From Streptomyces coeruleorubidus (GTDB lineage Bacteria; Actinomycetota; Actinomycetes; Streptomycetales; Streptomycetaceae), in the NCBI RefSeq assembly GCF_028885415.1, contig NZ_CP118527.1, forward strand, positions 6,138,001-6,202,000: 64,000 bases of DNA, written 5' to 3'. Positions 17,082 through 27,418 of this stretch are shown here, piece after piece. A program made the translations under genes and the position numbers. A model generated the notes under the pieces. That model saw only the letters and a program-made list of their open reading frames with translations. It was not told the origin of the DNA and ran no database searches. Numbering within the stretch: the stretch's first letter is position 1; every line of letters begins with the position of its first letter.

Positions 17082-17395
17082 TTGATCTTCCCTCGGGCCG
17101 GCCCGGCTGCGGCCCGCCGCCCGCCCGGCGGAACCTCCCCCCGGCCCGGCGGAGCCTCCGGTTGCGGCCGGAGCGCCCCAGCGGCAGCCTGGTGCGCGTG
17201 ACGAGCAGGCATGCGCCGTGTCCCCGAGTACACCTTTCGACCCCGTTCGATCCCGTGGTTCACAAGGGCGTAACCGGCCATCGGCACGAATGGATAACGG
17301 CCCCGCAGCGACCCGTTCCCAGGAGTGTCTACGCGCGTTAATGTGCGCCGAACCGAGCACCCGCTGCGGGGCCTTGGAGAATGGGGAACTTCACG
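17082..17395. other. Intergenic region with promoter of the first BMP lipoprotein gene
   Basis: The first 90 bp are very GC-rich and contain two direct copies of GCCCGGCGGARCCTCC. The second half aligns with the region before the second BMP gene: an ATAAC element (17294-17298) precedes the CTACGCGCGTTA site by 35 bp in both. No gene is seen. Confidence 0.6.
17329..17340. promoter_or_regulatory. Shared nucleoside-gene palindrome, copy 1
   Basis: CTACGCGCGTTA, one transposed base pair from the perfect palindrome CTACGCGCGTAG found before four other nucleoside genes; 55 bp upstream of the BMP1 start at 17396. Confidence 0.7.
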
Positions 17396-18442
17396 ATGCG
17401 TCGGATTTCCAAACTGACCCGCGTCGCGGTGGGGGTCGCGTCGCTGGGCCTCGTCGCCACGGCCTGTGGCGGCACCAGCGGTGAGAGTGGTGGCGGCGAC
17501 GGCAACGACCGCGGTCTCGCCATCGCCTACGACATCGGCGGCAAGGGGGACCAGTCCTTCAACGACGCCGCCTACGCCGGCCTGACCAAGGCCAAGGACG
17601 AGTTCGGCTACAAGACCGCCGACATCGAGCCCACCGAGGGCGAGACCGACGCCGACAAGGAACAGCGCCTGGCCTCGCTCGCGAAGCAGGGCTACAACCC
17701 GATCATCGGCGTCGGCTTCGCCTACGGCCCGGCGATGAAGGCCGTGGCCTCCAAGTACCCGGACACCACCTTCGGCATCGTCGACTCCGTCGTCGAGGGC
17801 AAGAACGTCGCCTCCCTCGTCTTCGCCGAGGAGCAGGCCTCGTACCTCGCCGGCGTCGCCGCCGCCAAGGCCACCAAGTCGAACACGGTCGGCTTCGTGG
17901 GCGGTGTCGACATCCCGCTGATCCACAAGTTCGAGGCCGGCTACAAGCAGGGTGTCGAGGACACCAGCGGCGGCAAGGTCAAGGTCGTCTCCCAGTACCT
18001 GACCCAGACCGCCGAGGAGGGCGGTTTCTCCAGCCCCGACAAGGGCAAGGCCGCCGCCGAGGGTCAGATCGAGAAGAAGGCCGACGTCGTCTACCAGGCG
18101 GCCGGCCTCTCCGGTCAGGGTGTCATCGAGGCCGCCGCCAAGGCGAAGGTCTGGGCGATCGGCGTCGACTCCGACCAGTACAAGCAGGCCGCCCTCGCTC
18201 CGTACAAGCGGTACATCCTCACCTCCGCCCTCAAGGACGTCGGCGGCGCGGTCTACGCGCTGGCCAAGTCCGTGCACGACGACAAGCCGCTGACCGGCAC
18301 CCAGACCTTCGACCTGAAGGTCAAGGGCGTCGGGCTCTCCGAGGCGAACCCGGAGTACGGCAAGATCGCAGGGCTCAAGGACGCCGTGGACAAGGCCAAG
18401 GAAGGCATCATCGACGGCTCCATCAAGGTCAAGACCGAGTAG
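17396..18442 (+). CDS. BMP-family nucleoside-binding lipoprotein 1
   Basis: A 348-residue substrate-binding protein of the BMP/Med family (PF02608), tethered outside the membrane. Start ATG 17396 follows GGGGAA at a good distance; an ATG at 17381 would place a short extension before the signal. The signal MRRISKLTRVAVGV is followed by a lipobox LVATAC, with lipidated Cys at about 24. GDQSFNDAAYAGL and VGFVGGVDIPLIHKFEAGY are family signatures. It is about 75 percent identical by eye to the next gene, so the two are a tandem duplication that includes their upstream regions. It probably delivers nucleosides to the ABC transporter at 19974-23928. Confidence 0.88.
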   Translation: MRRISKLTRVAVGVASLGLVATACGGTSGESGGGDGNDRGLAIAYDIGGKGDQSFNDAAYAGLTKAKDEFGYKTADIEPTEGETDADKEQRLASLAKQGYNPIIGVGFAYGPAMKAVASKYPDTTFGIVDSVVEGKNVASLVFAEEQASYLAGVAAAKATKSNTVGFVGGVDIPLIHKFEAGYKQGVEDTSGGKVKVVSQYLTQTAEEGGFSSPDKGKAAAEGQIEKKADVVYQAAGLSGQGVIEAAAKAKVWAIGVDSDQYKQAALAPYKRYILTSALKDVGGAVYALAKSVHDDKPLTGTQTFDLKVKGVGLSEANPEYGKIAGLKDAVDKAKEGIIDGSIKVKTE

Positions 18443-18464
18443 ACGCACCGTCAGGACGACAGCC

Positions 18465-18499
18465 GGAGCGGGCGGGCACCCACGGTGCCCGCCCGCTCC
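18465..18499 (+). terminator. Strong hairpin after BMP1
   Basis: A perfect 16-bp GC-rich stem (18465-18480 with 18484-18499) and three-base loop CAC, 22 bp after the stop. It separates the two BMP genes into independent transcription units. Confidence 0.75.
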
Positions 18500-18634
18500 G
18501 CCGTTCCCGGGCCCGGTCGCCCGGGTCACCCAGCGCCACCCTCCGTTCGCGGTCGGCAACGCCCCGGCCAAGGCCGGGTGATGGCTTGGGCACGGGCGCA
18601 TAACAAGGTGGACAGAAGGGGTTTTCAGGCAGGT

Positions 18635-18646
18635 CTACGCGCGTTA
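18635..18646. promoter_or_regulatory. Shared nucleoside-gene palindrome, copy 2
   Basis: CTACGCGCGTTA with the same extended context (TCTACGCGCGTTAAT, then TGCG-CGAA) as copy 1, 35 bp after an ATAAC element at 18600-18604 and 74 bp before the BMP2 start. Confidence 0.7.
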
Positions 18647-18686
18647 ATCTGCGGCGAAACCAGCGCCGCAGCCGAACCGTCCGGCG

Positions 18687-18706
18687 CTTGTACAAGCTTG
18701 TACGAC
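18687..18706. promoter_or_regulatory. Tandem CTTGTACAAG-type palindromes in the BMP2 leader
   Basis: CTTGTACAAG (perfect 10-bp palindrome) is directly followed by CTTGTACGAC, just before the AGGAG ribosome site. This element is absent before BMP1, so it may give BMP2 an extra control. Confidence 0.4.
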
Positions 18707-18719
18707 AGGAGCCCCACAC

Positions 18720-19766
18720 ATGCGCCGGATTTCCCGGATCACGGTCGCAGGCGCAGCGACCGCCTCCCTGGCCCTCGCCCTCGCCGCCTGCGGCAGCACC
18801 TCGACCTCCGGGTCGTCGGACTCGAAGGGGAACAAGGGCCTCGCCATCGCGTACGACGTCGGCGGCAAGGGTGACCAGTCCTTCAACGACGCCGCGTACG
18901 CGGGTCTGGAGCAGGCGCAGAAGGAGTTCGGCTACGAGACGGCCGACGTGGAGCCCACCGAGGGCGAGACGGACGCCGACAAGGAGCAGCGCCTGGTCTC
19001 GCTGGCCAAGCAGGGCTACAACCCGGTCATCGGCGTCGGCTACGCGTACGCCTCGGCCGTCAAGGGCGCCGCGGAGAAGTTCCCGAAGACCACCTTCGGC
19101 ATCGTCGACGACGCCACGATCAACACCAAGAACGTCGCCGACCTCGTCTTCAGCGAGGAGCAGGCCTCGTACCTGGCCGGTGTCGCCGCCGCCAAGAGCA
19201 CCAAGTCGAACGTCGTCGGCTTCGTGGGCGGTGTGGACATCCCGCTGATCCACAAGTTCCAGGCGGGCTTCGAGCAGGGCGTCAAGGACACGAACCCGAA
19301 GGTCAAGGTCCTCTCGCAGTACCTGACCCAGACGGCCGAGGAGGGCGGTTTCTCCAGCCCCGACAAGGGCAAGACGGCCGCCGAGGGCCAGATCGAGAAG
19401 AAGGCCGACGTGGTCTACGCGGCCGCCGGCCTGTCCGGCCAGGGCGTGATCGAGGCCGCCGCCGCCAAGAAGGTGTGGGCCATCGGTGTGGACTCCGACC
19501 AGTACAAGCAGGCCGCCCTTGCCAAGTACAAGGACTTCATCCTCACCTCGGCGATGAAGGACGTCGCCAAGGCGGTGTACAACCTGGCGAAGTCGGTCGA
19601 GGACGGCAAGCCCGAGACCGGTATCGTTCGTGGCGATCTGAAGACCGGCGAGGTGAGCCTGTCGGACTCCAACCCGAAGTTCGCGGACGACGCCGAGCTC
19701 CAGGAAGCCATCAAGACGGCCAAGGAGAAGATCATCAGCGGCGAGATCAAGGTCAAGAGCAGCTGA
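18720..19766 (+). CDS. BMP-family nucleoside-binding lipoprotein 2
   Basis: A 348-residue paralogue of the preceding protein, with signal peptide and lipobox ending in LALAAC (lipid Cys about residue 24), followed by a Ser/Gly linker and the BMP domain (GDQSFNDAAYAGLEQAQ, VGFVGGVDIPLIHKFQAGF, AAGLSGQGVIEAAA). AGGAG at 18707-18711 fits ATG 18720. A long hairpin follows the stop, so it can be expressed without the transporter genes. Retaining two copies with separate promoters suggests either different nucleoside preferences or a dosage need; differences are spread over the whole chain and do not show which. Confidence 0.88.
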   Translation: MRRISRITVAGAATASLALALAACGSTSTSGSSDSKGNKGLAIAYDVGGKGDQSFNDAAYAGLEQAQKEFGYETADVEPTEGETDADKEQRLVSLAKQGYNPVIGVGYAYASAVKGAAEKFPKTTFGIVDDATINTKNVADLVFSEEQASYLAGVAAAKSTKSNVVGFVGGVDIPLIHKFQAGFEQGVKDTNPKVKVLSQYLTQTAEEGGFSSPDKGKTAAEGQIEKKADVVYAAAGLSGQGVIEAAAAKKVWAIGVDSDQYKQAALAKYKDFILTSAMKDVAKAVYNLAKSVEDGKPETGIVRGDLKTGEVSLSDSNPKFADDAELQEAIKTAKEKIISGEIKVKSS

Positions 19767-19810
19767 CGACCTACTGCTGAGCAGGCAGTAACCCCGGGGT
19801 TACGTCCGCT

Positions 19811-19848
19811 CAACGGGGTACGGGGAGGCTGCTCCTCGTACCCCGTTG
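19811..19848 (+). terminator. Hairpin after BMP2
   Basis: CAACGGGGTACG (19811-19822) pairs with CGTACCCCGTTG (19837-19848) and the helix continues inward for about five pairs. It stands between BMP2 and the operator of the ABC operon. Confidence 0.7.
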
Positions 19849-19885
19849 TCGCGGTGCGTCGGCCCCTTTGTATGCCGTAGGGGCG

Positions 19886-19897
19886 CTACGCGCGTAG
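19886..19897. promoter_or_regulatory. Shared nucleoside-gene palindrome, copy 3
   Basis: Perfect 12-bp palindrome CTACGCGCGTAG, 15 bp before an AGGAGA ribosome site of the ABC transporter operon. Confidence 0.75.
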
Positions 19898-19973
19898 ACG
19901 ACCCCCGTCCCCAGGAGAGTGCGCCATCAACGCGTCCAGCAGCCCTCCGGCCGGAGCGGCGGTCCAGGAATCG

Positions 19974-21544
<1,571 letters not shown>

Positions 21545-21545
<1 letters not shown>

Positions 21546-22666
21546 TGAAGAAGTTCGACAGGGAGCGCGTGCTCCTCGCGGTGGCCGGACCGGTCATCGC
21601 GCTCGCCGTGGCCTTCGTCCTGAGCGCGATCGTGCTGGTCGCGTCGGGCAAGAGTCCCGTCGAGCCGTTCGCCCTGATGTTCGAGCAGATCGGCTTCTCG
21701 GACATCCAGGTGCTGGTCATCAACCAGGCGTCGATGTACTACATCGCGGCGCTCGCGGTGGCCATCGGCTTCCGGATGAACCTGTTCAACATCGGCGTCG
21801 ACGGCCAGTACCAGCTCGGCGCGATGCTGGCCGCGATCGTCGGCGCCCACGTCGCCCTGCCGGCCGCCCTCCAGGTCCCGCTGCTGCTCCTGACCGCCGT
21901 CCTCACCGGCGCCTTCTGGGCCGGCATCGCCGGTGTCCTCAAGGTCACCCGCGGCGTCAGCGAGGTCGTCGCCACGATCATGCTCAACGCGATCGCCACC
22001 TCCGTGATCGCCTACCTGTGGCTGCCGAACGTCTTCGGTGTGAAGGTCGGCAACAACAACACCACCGGCGAGATGCACGAGTCCGGCTGGATCCCCGGCA
22101 TCGGCATGGGCGCGGCCGGCGAGATCTACGGCCTGGTGCTGCTCGCCGTCCTGCTCGGCATCGGCTACTGGGTCGTCCTCAACCGCACCCGCTTCGGCTT
22201 CGACCTGCGCGCCTCCGGCGCCTCGCAGACCGCCGCCGCGGCCAGCGGCGTGGACCCGAGGCGCATGGTGCTCAGCGCCATGCTGATCTCCGGCGGCATC
22301 GCGGGCCTCGCCGGCCTGCCGATCCTGCTCGGCGACACCCACACCTACAGCCTGAACTTCCCCACGGGCATCGGCTTCCTCGGCATCGGCATCGCCCTGC
22401 TCGGCCGCAACAGCCCCGTGGGCATCGCCTTCGCCGCCCTGCTGTGGGCCTGGCTCGACAAGGCCTCGCCCGAGCTGGACTTCCACGGCTACGACAAGGA
22501 GATCGCGGTCATCATGCAGGGCCTGATCGTGCTCTCGGTCGTCGTCTCCTACGAGGCCGTCCGCGAGTGGGGCCTGCGCCGCCAGCAGCGCCGGGTCGGC
22601 GCCGAACTGGCCGCCGGTCACGTCCTCGGCAACAACAACACCACGAAGGAGGTGGCTGGCCGATGA
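21545..22666 (+). CDS. Nucleoside ABC transporter permease 1
   Basis: A 373-residue membrane protein of the BPD_transp_2 (RbsC/NupP) family with about nine hydrophobic segments. IGFRMNLFNIGVDGQYQLGAM and GVSEVVATIMLNAIA are the conserved cytoplasmic-side motifs of the nucleoside subgroup. It overlaps the ATPase stop by one base and the next permease by four (ATGA), showing a tightly coupled operon. It pairs with the second permease to form the channel served by the BMP lipoproteins. Confidence 0.9.
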
Positions 22667-23928
22667 CCACCGCGACCGACCTCAACCAGCCCACGCTGCA
22701 GCCCGCGGCGCCGACCGGCCGCCGCCTGTCGCTGCCCGTCCTGCTGCTGATCATCGCCGGCGGCCTGGCGCTCACCTCGATCGTCCGCCTCATCACCGGC
22801 GCCGACGGCATCACCAACGTCAGCCAGATGTCCACCGCGCTCCAGCTCGCCGTGCCGATCGGCCTCGCCGGTCTCGGCGGCCTGTGGGCCGAGCGCGCGG
22901 GCGTGGTCAACATCGGCCTCGAGGGCATGATGATCCTCGGCACCTGGTTCGGCGCCTGGGCCGGCTTCCAGTGGGGCCCGTGGACCGGTGTCCTGGTCGG
23001 CATCCTCGGCGGCGCGATCGGCGGCCTGCTGCACGCCTTCGTGACCGTCACCTTCAACGTCAACCACATCGTCTCCGGTGTGGCCATCAACATCCTCGCC
23101 CTCGGCGCCACCCGCTACCTCGCGCCCCTCGCCTTCGAGGGCCACACGGGCGGCTCCGCCAAGCAGTCCCCGGCGGTCGACTCCCTCGGCAGCTTCACGG
23201 TGCCGGGACTGTCCGACGCGCTCAGGGACCTCAACAACCAGGGCTGGTTCTTCGTCTCCGACATCGCCGGCCTGCTCGGCGGTCTGGTCACCAACGTCTC
23301 CTGGCTGACCCTGATCGCCGTCGCGCTGATCCCCGGCACCTGGTGGGTGCTGTGGCGCACCGCGTTCGGCCTGCGGCTGCGCTCCTGCGGCGAGAACCCG
23401 GTCGCCGCAGAGTCCCTCGGCGTCAACGTCTACAAGTACAAGTACATCGCCGTGATCATCTCCGGCGGTCTGGCCGGCCTCGGCGGTGTCTTCCTGTCGA
23501 TCGTCGCCAACCCCTTCTATCTGGAGGGCCAGGTCAGCGGCCGCGGCTTCATCGGCCTCGCGGCGATGATCTTCGGCAACTGGATGCCGGGCGGCCTCGC
23601 CCTCGGCGCAGGGCTTTTCGGCTACACCGACAGCCTCAACCTGCGCGGCGGCTCCGCCAACGTCCACGCCCTGCTGTTGCTCGGCGCCCTGCTGCTGGTC
23701 ATCGGCGCGATCTGGCTGGTGATCCGCAAGAGGTACGTCCCGGCCGTGTGCACGCTGGTCGCCGGCGCCCTGGTGTTCACCTGGTACGCCACCACCGACG
23801 AGGTCCCCAACCAGGTCGTCTCCGCCACGCCGTACGTCATCACCCTGGTGGTCCTCGCCCTGTCCGCCCAGCGCCTGCGGATGCCCAGGGCGAACGGCAT
23901 GCCGTACCGGAAGGGGCAGGGCAAGTGA
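22663..23928 (+). CDS. Nucleoside ABC transporter permease 2
   Basis: A 421-residue permease of the same family (NupQ-like). The central part holds ERAGVVNIGLEGMMILGTW, NHIVSGVAINILALGATRYL and GRGFIGLAAMIFGNWMPGG, conserved in nucleoside transporters. The chain is about 100 residues longer than typical; the extra C-terminal part is a further set of hydrophobic helices ending in RMPRANGMPYRKGQGK. GGAGGTGG upstream and an ATGA overlap with permease 1 fix the start. Its stop overlaps the GTG of cytidine deaminase. Confidence 0.9.
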   Translation: MTTATDLNQPTLQPAAPTGRRLSLPVLLLIIAGGLALTSIVRLITGADGITNVSQMSTALQLAVPIGLAGLGGLWAERAGVVNIGLEGMMILGTWFGAWAGFQWGPWTGVLVGILGGAIGGLLHAFVTVTFNVNHIVSGVAINILALGATRYLAPLAFEGHTGGSAKQSPAVDSLGSFTVPGLSDALRDLNNQGWFFVSDIAGLLGGLVTNVSWLTLIAVALIPGTWWVLWRTAFGLRLRSCGENPVAAESLGVNVYKYKYIAVIISGGLAGLGGVFLSIVANPFYLEGQVSGRGFIGLAAMIFGNWMPGGLALGAGLFGYTDSLNLRGGSANVHALLLLGALLLVIGAIWLVIRKRYVPAVCTLVAGALVFTWYATTDEVPNQVVSATPYVITLVVLALSAQRLRMPRANGMPYRKGQGK

Positions 23929-24329
23929 CCGACGCCGGCCCGGACGTCGACTGGGAGAAGCTGCGCGCGGTGGCCCGGGACGCCATGTCCCGGGCGTACG
24001 CCCCGTACTCCGGCTACCCGGTCGGCGTGGCGGCCCTGGTCGACGACGGCCGGATCATCTCGGGCTGCAACGTCGAGAACGCCTCGTACGGGCTGGGCCT
24101 GTGCGCCGAGTGCGGCCTGGTGTCGGAGCTTCACAACACCGGCGGCGGCCGGCTGACGCACTTCACGTGCGTCGACCGGAACGGCGAGACGCTCGTCCCG
24201 TGCGGCCGCTGCCGCCAGCTGCTGCACGAGTTCGGCGGCCCGGACCTGCTGCTTCAGACCCCGGCGGGCATCCTGCCGCTGTCGCAGATGCTGCCCCAGG
24301 CCTTCGGCCCGGAGCACCTCAGCAAGTAA
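23925..24329 (+). CDS. cdd: Cytidine deaminase
   Basis: A 134-residue small (tetrameric-type) cytidine/deoxycytidine deaminase converting them to uridine/deoxyuridine. Zinc ligands and catalytic Glu are visible as GLCAECGLVSEL and PCGRCRQLLHEFG, with substrate residues in GCNVENASYGL. The GTG start shares four bases with the permease stop (GTGA), so import and deamination of cytidine are translationally coupled. Length and motif order are normal. Confidence 0.93.
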   Translation: MTDAGPDVDWEKLRAVARDAMSRAYAPYSGYPVGVAALVDDGRIISGCNVENASYGLGLCAECGLVSELHNTGGGRLTHFTCVDRNGETLVPCGRCRQLLHEFGGPDLLLQTPAGILPLSQMLPQAFGPEHLSK

Positions 24330-24414
24330 CTCCCGTGCGGCCCTCCTGAGTTGCTCACGCGACCGGCTCAGGGGGGCCGTACGGCTTCTGGAACCCTCGG
24401 AAGGAAGCCAAGCC

Positions 24415-25698
24415 ATGGCCATGGACGCCATCTCCGTCATCCGCACCAAGCGGGACCGCGGCGAACTCAGCGACGAGCAGATCGACTGGGTCATCGACGC
24501 GTACACCCGCGGGGAGGTGGCCGACGAGCAGATGTCGGCCCTCGCGATGGCCATCCTGCTCAACGGCATGAACCGCCGCGAGATCGCCCGCTGGACGGCC
24601 GCGATGATCGCCTCCGGCGAGCGCATGGACTTCTCGTGCCTGTCCCGCCCGACGGCCGACAAGCACTCCACGGGCGGCGTCGGCGACAAGATCACGCTCC
24701 CGCTGGCCCCCCTGGTCGCCGCCTGCGGCGCGGCGGTCCCGCAGCTGTCGGGCCGCGGCCTCGGCCACACGGGCGGCACGCTGGACAAGCTGGAGTCGAT
24801 CCCCGGCTGGCGTGCCCTGCTCTCGAACGAGGAGATGCTGTCCGTCCTGGACACGACCGGCGCGGTGATCTGCGCGGCGGGCGACGGCCTGGCCCCGGCC
24901 GACAAGAAGCTGTACGCCCTGCGTGACGTCACGGGCACGGTCGAGGCGATCCCGCTGATCGCCTCCTCGATCATGTCGAAGAAGATCGCGGAGGGCACGG
25001 GCTCCCTGGTCCTGGACGTGAAGGTCGGCACCGGCGCCTTCATGAAAACCCTGGAGGACGCCCGCGAACTGGCCTCCACGATGGTGGGCCTGGGCACCGA
25101 CCACGGCGTGAAGACGGTCGCGCTCCTCACGGACATGTCGACCCCGCTCGGCCTGACGGCCGGCAACGCCCTGGAGGTCCGCGAGTCGGTGGAGGTCCTG
25201 GCGAGCGGCGGCCCGGCGGACGTCGTCGAGCTGACGATCGCCCTGGCCCGCGAGATGCTCGACGCGGCGGGCATCAGGGACGCCGACCCGGCGAAGGCCC
25301 TGGCCGACGGCTCGGCGATGGACGTCTGGCGCCGCATGATCACGGCCCAGGGCGGCGACCCGGACGCGGAGCTGCCGGTGGCCCGCGAACAGCACGTGAT
25401 CAAGGCCCCGGCCTCGGGTGTCCTCACCCGCCTCGACGCCTACGGCATCGGCGTCGCCGCCTGGCGCCTGGGCGCGGGCCGCGCCCGCAAGGAGGACCCG
25501 GTGCAGTCGGGCGCGGGCGTCGAGATGCACGCCAAGCCGGGGGACACGGTGCGGGAGGGCCAGCCCCTGCTGACTCTGCACACGGACACGCCGGAGCGGT
25601 TCGCGTACGCGCTGGAGGCGGTGGCGGGCTCGTACGACATCGCCGCGCCGGGGACGGACTTCGAGGCGTCGCCGGTGGTGCTGGAACGTATCGCCTGA
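24415..25698 (+). CDS. deoA: Thymidine (pyrimidine-nucleoside) phosphorylase
   Basis: A 427-residue enzyme splitting thymidine/deoxyuridine with phosphate to base and deoxyribose-1-phosphate. The signature GRGLGHTGGTLDKLES (about residue 116), phosphate-site KHSTGGVGDKI and KKIAEGTGSLVLDVKVG are intact, and the C-terminal PYNP domain is present. GGAAGGAAG lies before ATG 24415. It follows cytidine deaminase after 85 bp, the last gene of the transporter operon, and supplies the product used by the phosphomutase and DERA encoded further on. Confidence 0.93.
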   Translation: MAMDAISVIRTKRDRGELSDEQIDWVIDAYTRGEVADEQMSALAMAILLNGMNRREIARWTAAMIASGERMDFSCLSRPTADKHSTGGVGDKITLPLAPLVAACGAAVPQLSGRGLGHTGGTLDKLESIPGWRALLSNEEMLSVLDTTGAVICAAGDGLAPADKKLYALRDVTGTVEAIPLIASSIMSKKIAEGTGSLVLDVKVGTGAFMKTLEDARELASTMVGLGTDHGVKTVALLTDMSTPLGLTAGNALEVRESVEVLASGGPADVVELTIALAREMLDAAGIRDADPAKALADGSAMDVWRRMITAQGGDPDAELPVAREQHVIKAPASGVLTRLDAYGIGVAAWRLGAGRARKEDPVQSGAGVEMHAKPGDTVREGQPLLTLHTDTPERFAYALEAVAGSYDIAAPGTDFEASPVVLERIA

Positions 25699-25772
25699 CC
25701 AGGCGGTTTGTCGTTTGGGTGAACGGGACCGGTATACCTCCGCCGGTCCCGTTCGGCGTGTTGAATGGCGCC

Positions 25773-26360
25773 ATGAGCGTGCTGGACGGCGATTACATCC
25801 TGACTGACAACGAGTGGGACGAGCTGGTCTGGATCTGGGAGCAGACGGATGCCCCCAAGGGGTGCAAGGTGGAGATCATCGAGGGGCTCGTCACCGTGGC
25901 ACCCCTTTGCACAAACAAGCATCACCGCGTCGTCGAACATGTCCAGCGCCGCCTCTTCGAGGTGATCCCCAGCCACTGGAACATCTTCCAGCGGCTGGGC
26001 ACGGCCGTTCCGGCGCGGCTCGGGCTGTATGTGCCCGACCTCGTCGTCGTACCGGACTTGCCGAACGAGGGCGGCGACCACTTCGTGCCCGCTTCCGCTG
26101 CCCAGCTCGCGGTTGAGGTCACCTCGAAGGCCACCGCCCGGCATGACCGCGGCGCGAAGGCCATGGGGTACGCCGAGGCGGGCGTGCCGCTCTATCTCCT
26201 GGTCGACGGCCTGGCGCCCGGCGGACCGACGGTGACGCTGTACGGGGAGCCGAAGGAAGGCGTGTACTGCCTCCTGCGCGCAGGCAAGTTCGGAGAACGG
26301 ATCACGCTGCCGGAGCCCTTCGGCCTGGAACTCGACACCAGCGAGTTCCCGGAGAAGTGA
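25773..26360 (+). CDS. Uma2-family (DUF820) restriction-endonuclease-fold protein
   Basis: A 195-residue protein of the large Uma2 family abundant in Streptomyces. The PD-(D/E)xK core is visible: GLYVPDLVVVPD supplies the Asp, QLAVEVTSKAT the E-x-T/S, and the later ARHDRGAKAMGYAEAGVPLYLLVD is the family's most conserved stretch. ATG 25773 gives the conserved length; an upstream in-frame ATG at 25719 would add a non-conserved leader. Biological role of the family is not settled. It is not obviously linked to the nucleoside genes and its stop almost touches the convergent AEC transporter. Confidence 0.8.
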   Translation: MSVLDGDYILTDNEWDELVWIWEQTDAPKGCKVEIIEGLVTVAPLCTNKHHRVVEHVQRRLFEVIPSHWNIFQRLGTAVPARLGLYVPDLVVVPDLPNEGGDHFVPASAAQLAVEVTSKATARHDRGAKAMGYAEAGVPLYLLVDGLAPGGPTVTLYGEPKEGVYCLLRAGKFGERITLPEPFGLELDTSEFPEK

Positions 26361-26361
26361 G

Positions 26362-27282
26362 TCACCCGAGAAGCGCCGCCACCACCACCAGAACCGGCAC
26401 CGCCAACACCGTCGACAACAAGATCGCCTCCCTCGCCAGCACCTCGCCCACCCGATAGCTGCTCGCGTACGTGAACAGGTTCTGCGCCGCCGGAAGCGCC
26501 GACGTCACCACCACGTCGAGGAGCAGGGCCCCGCGGAGGCCGAAGACACCGGCTGCGAGGGCCCAGGCGACCAGGGGCTGGACGACCGACTTGAGGGTGA
26601 CGGCGAGGAGGACAGGGGCCCGTTCCGCGCCGCGCAGCGGGAGCGTGCTGCCGCGCAGGGAGATGCCGAAGGCCAGGAGCACCGCCGGGACCGACATGTT
26701 GCCGATGAGGGTCAGGGGGTCCATCAAGGGGCCCGGCACCGTGAGGCCCGACGCCGAAGCCGCCACGCCGGCCAGGGAGCCCAGGGCTATCGGGTTGCGC
26801 AGGGGCGTGAGCAGGCGCTGCCGCAGGGGCCGCTTCTCCCCACCGCTCGCCAGGTCCAGGACCGTCAGCGCCACCGGCGTGACACCCACCAGCTGGAACA
26901 GCAGCACCGGCGCGACCAGTGACGCGTCGCCCAGCACGTACACCGCGATCGGGATGCCGAGGTTCCCCGAGTTGACGTAGCTGGAGCACAGCGCGCCGAT
27001 CGTCGTCCGGCCCACACCCCAGCCGCGCGCGGCACCCACCGCCACGAAGACACCCGCCGCCGCTGCCGTGCTCATCGCCGTGACCAGCAGCCGGTCGGAG
27101 AAGATCACCGACAGGTCGGCCTGGGCGAGGGTAGTGAAGAGCAGGGCGGGAGACGCCACGTGGAAGGCCAGCCTGGTCAGCACCTCGCGCCCGCCGTCGC
27201 CCAGATATCCCCGGCGACTGATCAGATAGCCGACCCCGATCACGACCGCGATGACCGCGAAACCGCTCAGCACCCCCTGCAC
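26362..27282 (-). CDS. AEC-family (auxin efflux carrier) transporter
   Basis: A 306-residue integral membrane protein with ten predicted segments and no signal peptide. LSGFAVIAVVIGVGYLISRRG at the N-terminus, SSYVNSGNLGIPIAVYVLG in the first half and NMSVPAVLLAFGISLRG in the second half are the conserved AEC blocks. Members export organic acids or auxin-like carboxylates. It stands alone, convergent with the Uma2 gene, and shares an upstream region with the STAS protein gene; the substrate is unknown. Confidence 0.82.
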   Translation of the reverse strand: MQGVLSGFAVIAVVIGVGYLISRRGYLGDGGREVLTRLAFHVASPALLFTTLAQADLSVIFSDRLLVTAMSTAAAAGVFVAVGAARGWGVGRTTIGALCSSYVNSGNLGIPIAVYVLGDASLVAPVLLFQLVGVTPVALTVLDLASGGEKRPLRQRLLTPLRNPIALGSLAGVAASASGLTVPGPLMDPLTLIGNMSVPAVLLAFGISLRGSTLPLRGAERAPVLLAVTLKSVVQPLVAWALAAGVFGLRGALLLDVVVTSALPAAQNLFTYASSYRVGEVLAREAILLSTVLAVPVLVVVAALLG

Positions 27283-27418
27283 GGCGCCCCCTCACCGGCG
27301 ACGCGGGCATCGGACAGCGCGGGAGGGGCAGATGCATGGGGCATACAGCCAACCCTCCGGGGAAGGCCGTACCGAGGTCAATGTGATCCTCACGGCGCCG
27401 AAAGGACGGACAGCCGCG

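Noticed and set aside
17078..18601. 507-codon reverse frame opposite BMP1
   Set aside because: Frame is the antisense of the BMP1 gene and its start region; composition typical of antisense frames in high-GC DNA.
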